NCBI RefSeq assembly: GCF_023283945.1
Contig: NZ_JAKIKW010000018.1
Location: 55,479 to 119,478, forward strand
Length of the DNA: 64,000 bases
Source of the DNA: Shewanella gelidimarina
GTDB taxonomy: Bacteria; Pseudomonadota; Gammaproteobacteria; Enterobacterales; Shewanellaceae
Direction: 5' to 3'
Made by a program: the position numbers and the translations under genes. This document shows positions 60,642 through 64,000 of this stretch, one piece after another; position 1 is the first letter of the stretch; every line of letters begins with the position of its first letter. The notes under the pieces were generated by a model that saw only the letters and a list, made by a program, of their open reading frames with translations, did no database searches and was not told where the DNA came from.

Positions 60642-62306
60642 CTAAGAATCTCGCAATTCTCGACGTAAGATCTTGCCAACATTTGATTTTGGCAATTCAT
60701 CTCTAAATTCGATTATCCTTGGGTTTTTATAACCGGTAAGATATTTTCTACAATGTTTTTTTATTTCATCAACGGTCACATTACCTTTGCGTACAATAAA
60801 TAATTTAACTTTTTCTCCTGTGGCGTCATCAGGAATGCCAATGGCCGCAGCTTCGATGATGTGAGGGTGAAGTGTTGCAACTTCTTCAATTTCAGTTGGA
60901 AAAACATTAAATCCCGACACTAGAATCATATCTTTTTTACGGTCTTCAATATAAAAAATCCCATCGTCATCCATTCTTCCTATATCACCAGAGCTTAACC
61001 AACCTCCTGCATGCATTACAGTCTTGGTTTCGGCTTCTTGTTGCCAATAGCCTTTCATCACTTGGGGCCCTCTAATTTGAATTTCACCAATTTGGTTCGG
61101 ACCTAAAGGTTCATTATCATCATTAACGATACGGAGTTCAGTGCTGGGTAACGGGACACCAATTGAAGAAATAAATGATTGTTGTTGATGAGTACCTGCC
61201 GCGACTACAGGGGAACATTCAGTTAAGCCATAACCCTCTATGACGGGCATACCAGTGAGATCTTGCCAACGGTCAGCAATATGTTTCTGCGTCGGCATTC
61301 CACCTGCAATAGTAAAACGAGCATGACTAAAATCTAATTTTTGAAAACCCGCATGATTGTTTAGACCATTAAAAAGTGTATTTAATCCAAAAACCATTGT
61401 GAATGGATATTTACTTAAATCTGCTACGAAACCATCTATATCTCTTGGGTTGGTAATGAGTAAATTAGTTGCACCGAGAAAGAGCATAAACATCATGCTC
61501 ACTGAGTTGGCAAAAATATGATAAAGCGGAAGTGGCGTTACTGCATATTCCTTATCATATAAGGTTCTTGGGCTAAAATGAGCATGAACCTGTAGAACGT
61601 TAGAAATAATATTACTATGAGTAAGCATTGCCCCTTTCGCAGGACCCGTCGTTCCACCTGTATATTGGAGGTATGCTAAATCATCTACTTTTATTTGGGG
61701 ATCAATAAAGGGAAGTTTTTTGCCTTCGGTTAACGCTCTACGCAATGAAATAGCGTCGGGAATATGATATTTAGGCACTATTTTTTTGACATGTTTGATA
61801 AGGAAGTTAACCAATGTACGCTTATGAATAGCTAACTCATCGCCGATTTTGGTTAAAATAACATGCTTAATGTTAGTCTCATGCAGTATTTGCTGCAGGT
61901 TATTACCAAAATTTGTGACAGCAACAATAGCACTGGACCCTGAGTCTCGTAATTGATGTTTTAACTCTCGAGGGGTATAAAGTGGATTAACATTTACAAT
62001 AATGAGTCCTGCTTTTAATGCACCTAAAATAGTGATGGGATATTGCAATAAATTAGGCATCATCAAGGCGATTCGTTCGCCTTTTTTCATTTTTAGTTCA
62101 GATTGTAGATAAGCAGCAAAAGCGTTACTTTTACTTTCAAGATCTTGATAGGATAAGCTATGTCCCATATTAATATAGGCTGATTTTTTAGCATGTGCAC
62201 TAAAAGACTCTTTAAACAAATCATTGATATTGTTATACATACTTGAATCTATTGTTGTGGGCACATCCTCTGGATATTGTTTTAACCACGGTTTATCATT
62301 TGTCAT
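60642..62306 (-). CDS. fadD: Long-chain fatty-acid--CoA ligase, FadD-type
   Basis: AMP-forming acyl-CoA synthetase that activates fatty acid to acyl-CoA for the FadIJ pathway. ATP/AMP-binding motif YTGGTTGPAKGAMLTHSN (residues about 213-230), second motif GYGLTECSPVVAAG, and the C-terminal motif GWLSSGDIGRMDDDGIFYIEDRKKDMILVSGFNVFPTEIEEV; the acceptor Lys region is LPKSNVGKILRREL. ATG 62306 (MTNDKPWLKQYP) is preferred over the longer frame at 62318. The gene is AT-rich relative to neighbours and is flanked on both sides by direct repeats (copy A and copy B), which hints at acquisition. Other fadD copies probably exist elsewhere. Confidence 0.9.
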   Translation of the reverse strand: MTNDKPWLKQYPEDVPTTIDSSMYNNINDLFKESFSAHAKKSAYINMGHSLSYQDLESKSNAFAAYLQSELKMKKGERIALMMPNLLQYPITILGALKAGLIIVNVNPLYTPRELKHQLRDSGSSAIVAVTNFGNNLQQILHETNIKHVILTKIGDELAIHKRTLVNFLIKHVKKIVPKYHIPDAISLRRALTEGKKLPFIDPQIKVDDLAYLQYTGGTTGPAKGAMLTHSNIISNVLQVHAHFSPRTLYDKEYAVTPLPLYHIFANSVSMMFMLFLGATNLLITNPRDIDGFVADLSKYPFTMVFGLNTLFNGLNNHAGFQKLDFSHARFTIAGGMPTQKHIADRWQDLTGMPVIEGYGLTECSPVVAAGTHQQQSFISSIGVPLPSTELRIVNDDNEPLGPNQIGEIQIRGPQVMKGYWQQEAETKTVMHAGGWLSSGDIGRMDDDGIFYIEDRKKDMILVSGFNVFPTEIEEVATLHPHIIEAAAIGIPDDATGEKVKLFIVRKGNVTVDEIKKHCRKYLTGYKNPRIIEFRDELPKSNVGKILRRELRDS

Positions 62307-62746
62307 TATAGCCATCATTAATGTTGTTGTTTAAACATCACTATTGTAAATTAATTTACCTAATTAGTATAAAAATAATAGGCTGAATTCAATGGATTAA
62401 CGATTGTTATAGGGGGTTGGCAGTCGCTAATATCTCGGAGTGTGACTCGTCCCTGCTTTTATCGCTTTTCCGCTTCACTCTAACTTTCTTTAACATGAAA
62501 AAAGCATTCAGCTACTGCATTATCATGACAGTTTCTACTGTGGCACATGCTTGCATCAGGGTTTGTAGCTAAGGAAAGCTTCGTCAGTTGGGAAAAGATA
62601 AATGACTACTGCACCGATAAATGAAACCGCTATATCGTAAAGGGGCAAAAGTGACTTAGCTTCAAACAAAGTGGTTCCAATGACCTGCGGTCGGCGCATG
62701 GGCAGACGCAACTGAGACTCGCTGCAACTCTTTATAAAAGAAAGGG
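62307..62746. other. Upstream region of the FadD-type gene
   Basis: About 440 bp without a gene. It holds the fadD promoter side (AT-rich near 62340) and the block TTCCAATGACCTGCGG at 62675-62690, which recurs at 63415-63430. The perfect palindrome TGTTTAAACA near 62328 could be an operator, unproven. Confidence 0.4.
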
Positions 62747-62858
62747 TCCATGTAAGCTCAACGATGGCATCTGACCTCCATGGACGGAGGAAATGCCAAA
62801 TTCTGTAGGGAACAGAATTGGCCATGCCATCGAAGGCCTCAGCCGCATATATGGGTTA
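62747..62858 (+). repeat. Structured repeat, copy B
   Basis: Direct-orientation relative of copy A. It folds as a closed junction: outer arms GATGGCAT (62763-62770) and ATGCCATC (62824-62831), inner hairpins CCTCC-n6-GGAGG (62775-62790) and AATTCTGT-n5-ACAGAATT (62799-62819). Loop TAGGGAAC is also kept in copy C. Confidence 0.8.
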
Positions 62859-63598
62859 TAAAGAGCAAACATTTGGCTCTTTCGTTAGAAATAAGAACTC
62901 AGAAAATAAACACACAAACAAATTCACAGAAAATACGACTTCCCCATCGGAGTTGCCGAAGTACGTTGAAGACTCCTTATAAACCAAAGTCCATAATGCC
63001 CACACGGTCTTTCCCGTGCATCCATGCACTTCAAGACATTCAGGCATCCTGTTTATCAGATGAGGGCATAGCTTTCGCGGGACAGGCCGTTCCTTGGCAT
63101 CTGACCCATATGGATATGGGAAATGTCTATATGATGTAGGGAACGTCATTGGCCATGCCATCACGGCATTCGTAAATCCATATACATCAGATGTTCCATC
63201 GGAAGCGTTAGGTTATTTCGAATAAGTACGAGGAAGACAACTTCGTCGGGGCGGCACGGGTGATCCAAGAGAGGATTGCTGTTGATCCCCTTTTGGCCAT
63301 GTGTGAGCTGGAAGCTCCCGACCTTAGTCAATCGAAGCTTGATAGCTGCTTATCTAGACTAACGACCTACTAACCAACTTTGGGGCATAGTGAGCTAGCC
63401 TCACACCAGAGTAGTTCCAATGACCTGCGGTAAGCACATCTACAGAGGCTCGCTGCGAGTAAGTACTTCCTCACTAACGAAGAACACCAACTCCCTATTT
63501 TAAGTTTTCGAAGTACATTGAAATAAGTAGCCTAAGTCCAACTTAGTCTACGACTGTAGACAGCCTATTCGGATTAGTTATGTACCTTAGCTAAAAGT
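62859..63598. other. Repeat-rich non-coding region
   Basis: Apart from copy C and the modules at 63319-63384 and 63415-63430, no gene is supportable; frames 62780-63139 (+) and 62856-63164 (-) overlap repeats and lack features. Several small inverted repeats (such as CACGG / CCGTG near 63003-63017) occur. Confidence 0.45.
63093..63175 (+). repeat. Structured repeat, copy C (diverged)
   Basis: Same order as copy B but with changed stems: TGGCATCTGACCC, hairpin CCCATAT-GG-ATATGGG, loop GTAGGGAAC flanked by ATGA / TCAT, then GGCCATGCCATC. The stems differ in sequence from A and B yet stay paired, while loops stay constant, suggesting selection on structure. Confidence 0.55.
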
Positions 63599-63805
63599 TT
63601 ATATTCTAATAAAATACGGAATTGCCACTAAAATCACCCCGACAATAAGCAACATCGTCACACTAGACATAAAGTACGGGAATACAAAAAGCGATAAACC
63701 TATACATAATGGCACTATCGCTTTTTGCCTGCGGCCATACATAAAATAGCCCATGCCAATACTGCCAAACAAAACACTCCAAACCATTATTGATGCACTA
63801 TCCAT
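63599..63805 (-). CDS. Small membrane protein, 68 residues
   Basis: ATG 63805 (MDSASIMVWSVLFGSIGMGYF) has AGGTG upstream; a longer frame to 63916 is less likely since it starts within the next region without a ribosome site. Two or three membrane helices (about 7-20, 30-46, 48-64, including PYFMSSVTMLLIVGVILVAIPYFI). Similar short proteins, often loosely called amino-acid transport proteins, are common in this genus; no function is shown. Confidence 0.7.
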   Translation of the reverse strand: MDSASIMVWSVLFGSIGMGYFMYGRRQKAIVPLCIGLSLFVFPYFMSSVTMLLIVGVILVAIPYFIRI

Positions 63806-63963
63806 TGAGGTATCACCTGTTTGATGTTGATTGCCACATAACATACTGCAAATAAGTGAATCGAGTACTAGGGGCCATGTTAAGTCAACCTGAAGTGGCA
63901 TAGTTAATTTGGCCATCTAGTTAGAGGTTGATATTATGGCCTCGTTATTATTTAGGTGATCGT

Positions 63964-64000
63964 ATGACTAAACGTATAAAACGTAATTTTACCCCCGAAT
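63964..64000 (+). CDS. IS3-family transposase OrfA, first codons (3' end outside window)
   Basis: ATG 63964 has AGGTGA a few bases upstream and reads MTKRIKRNFTPE at the window edge. That start is typical of IS3-family OrfA (helix-turn-helix protein, with FTPEFK-like continuation). Only 12 codons are visible, so identity is tentative. The left IS end should lie between 63806 and 63963. Confidence 0.6.
   Translation, partial: MTKRIKRNFTPE

Noticed and set aside
62780..63164. Overlapping frames on both strands (119 and 102 residues) in the repeat region
   Set aside because: They cover the structured repeats and have no domain or ribosome site; repeats explain the open frames.

Overview
The window looks like a chromosomal segment of a marine gammaproteobacterium of the genus Shewanella or a close relative. 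This is inferred from the gene content and gene order: fadIJ divergent from a moxR/bat operon, putP, a FadL porin, DUF3379 beside an ECF sigma factor, DUF3010, a VF530-type protein, NrdDG, SbcCD and a LodAB pair. Base composition is about 40-45 % GC by eye. No rRNA, tRNA or CRISPR array was found.

Layout. 1-2.3 kb: the end of an EAL phosphodiesterase, then an operon of three unusual genes, a secreted protein made almost wholly of a 13-residue unit repeated about 30 times and two paralogous 38-residue peptides ending in GWW. 2.3-6.3 kb: fadI-fadJ (anaerobic-type beta-oxidation) on the minus strand, with a good FadR-like operator and a PsrA-like palindrome upstream. 6.4-13.3 kb: a tightly coupled moxR-DUF58-DUF4381-batA-batB-batD operon. 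13.5-18.9 kb: an ECF sigma factor with its DUF3379 partner, putP, a FadL-family porin with FadR-like half sites upstream, and a SIMPL protein. 19.0-23.3 kb: an RND efflux pump (adaptor plus transporter). 23.3-27.8 kb: a MITE, a DUF2892 protein, a periplasmic rhodanese, a secreted multidomain subtilase and a VF530 protein. 27.9-34.5 kb (minus strand): an outer-membrane protein, ribA, yibL, nrdG-nrdD with paired NrdR boxes and an FNR-type site, an unknown protein and an OhrR-like MarR regulator. 34.6-42.3 kb: an oxidoreductase with three MarR-type operators, rssA-like patatin, a DEAD-box helicase, a YHS lipoprotein, DUF3010, a YgjP-like protease, a second MITE, a Fur-boxed Cys-rich orphan, and a MepM-like endopeptidase. 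42.6-49.8 kb: sbcDC and a PepSY/response regulator/sensor kinase set. 49.9-56.8 kb: LodB/LodA-type quinoprotein oxidase pair, a DUF885 protein and avtA. 57-64 kb: accessory-looking DNA with an attC-like site, a pentapeptide/glycine-rich lipoprotein, a FadD-type ligase bracketed by structured direct repeats, a tract of 15 C, a small membrane protein and the first codons of an IS3-type transposase.

How the parts fit. Fatty-acid use recurs: FadL porin for uptake, a FadD-type ligase for activation, FadIJ for oxidation, with FadR-like sites in front of fadIJ and fadL. Other sets are self-contained: NrdDG for anaerobic dNTP synthesis, SbcCD for DNA end processing, the RND pump, and LodAB for peroxide-generating amino-acid oxidation.

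The most unusual items are the repeat-protein/twin-micropeptide operon, two inverted copies of a roughly 262-bp MITE that both sit in, and regenerate, the TAG stop codon of a gene, the attC-like site, and the structured repeats around the FadD-type gene. All functional statements rest on reading motifs and context; no database search was possible.
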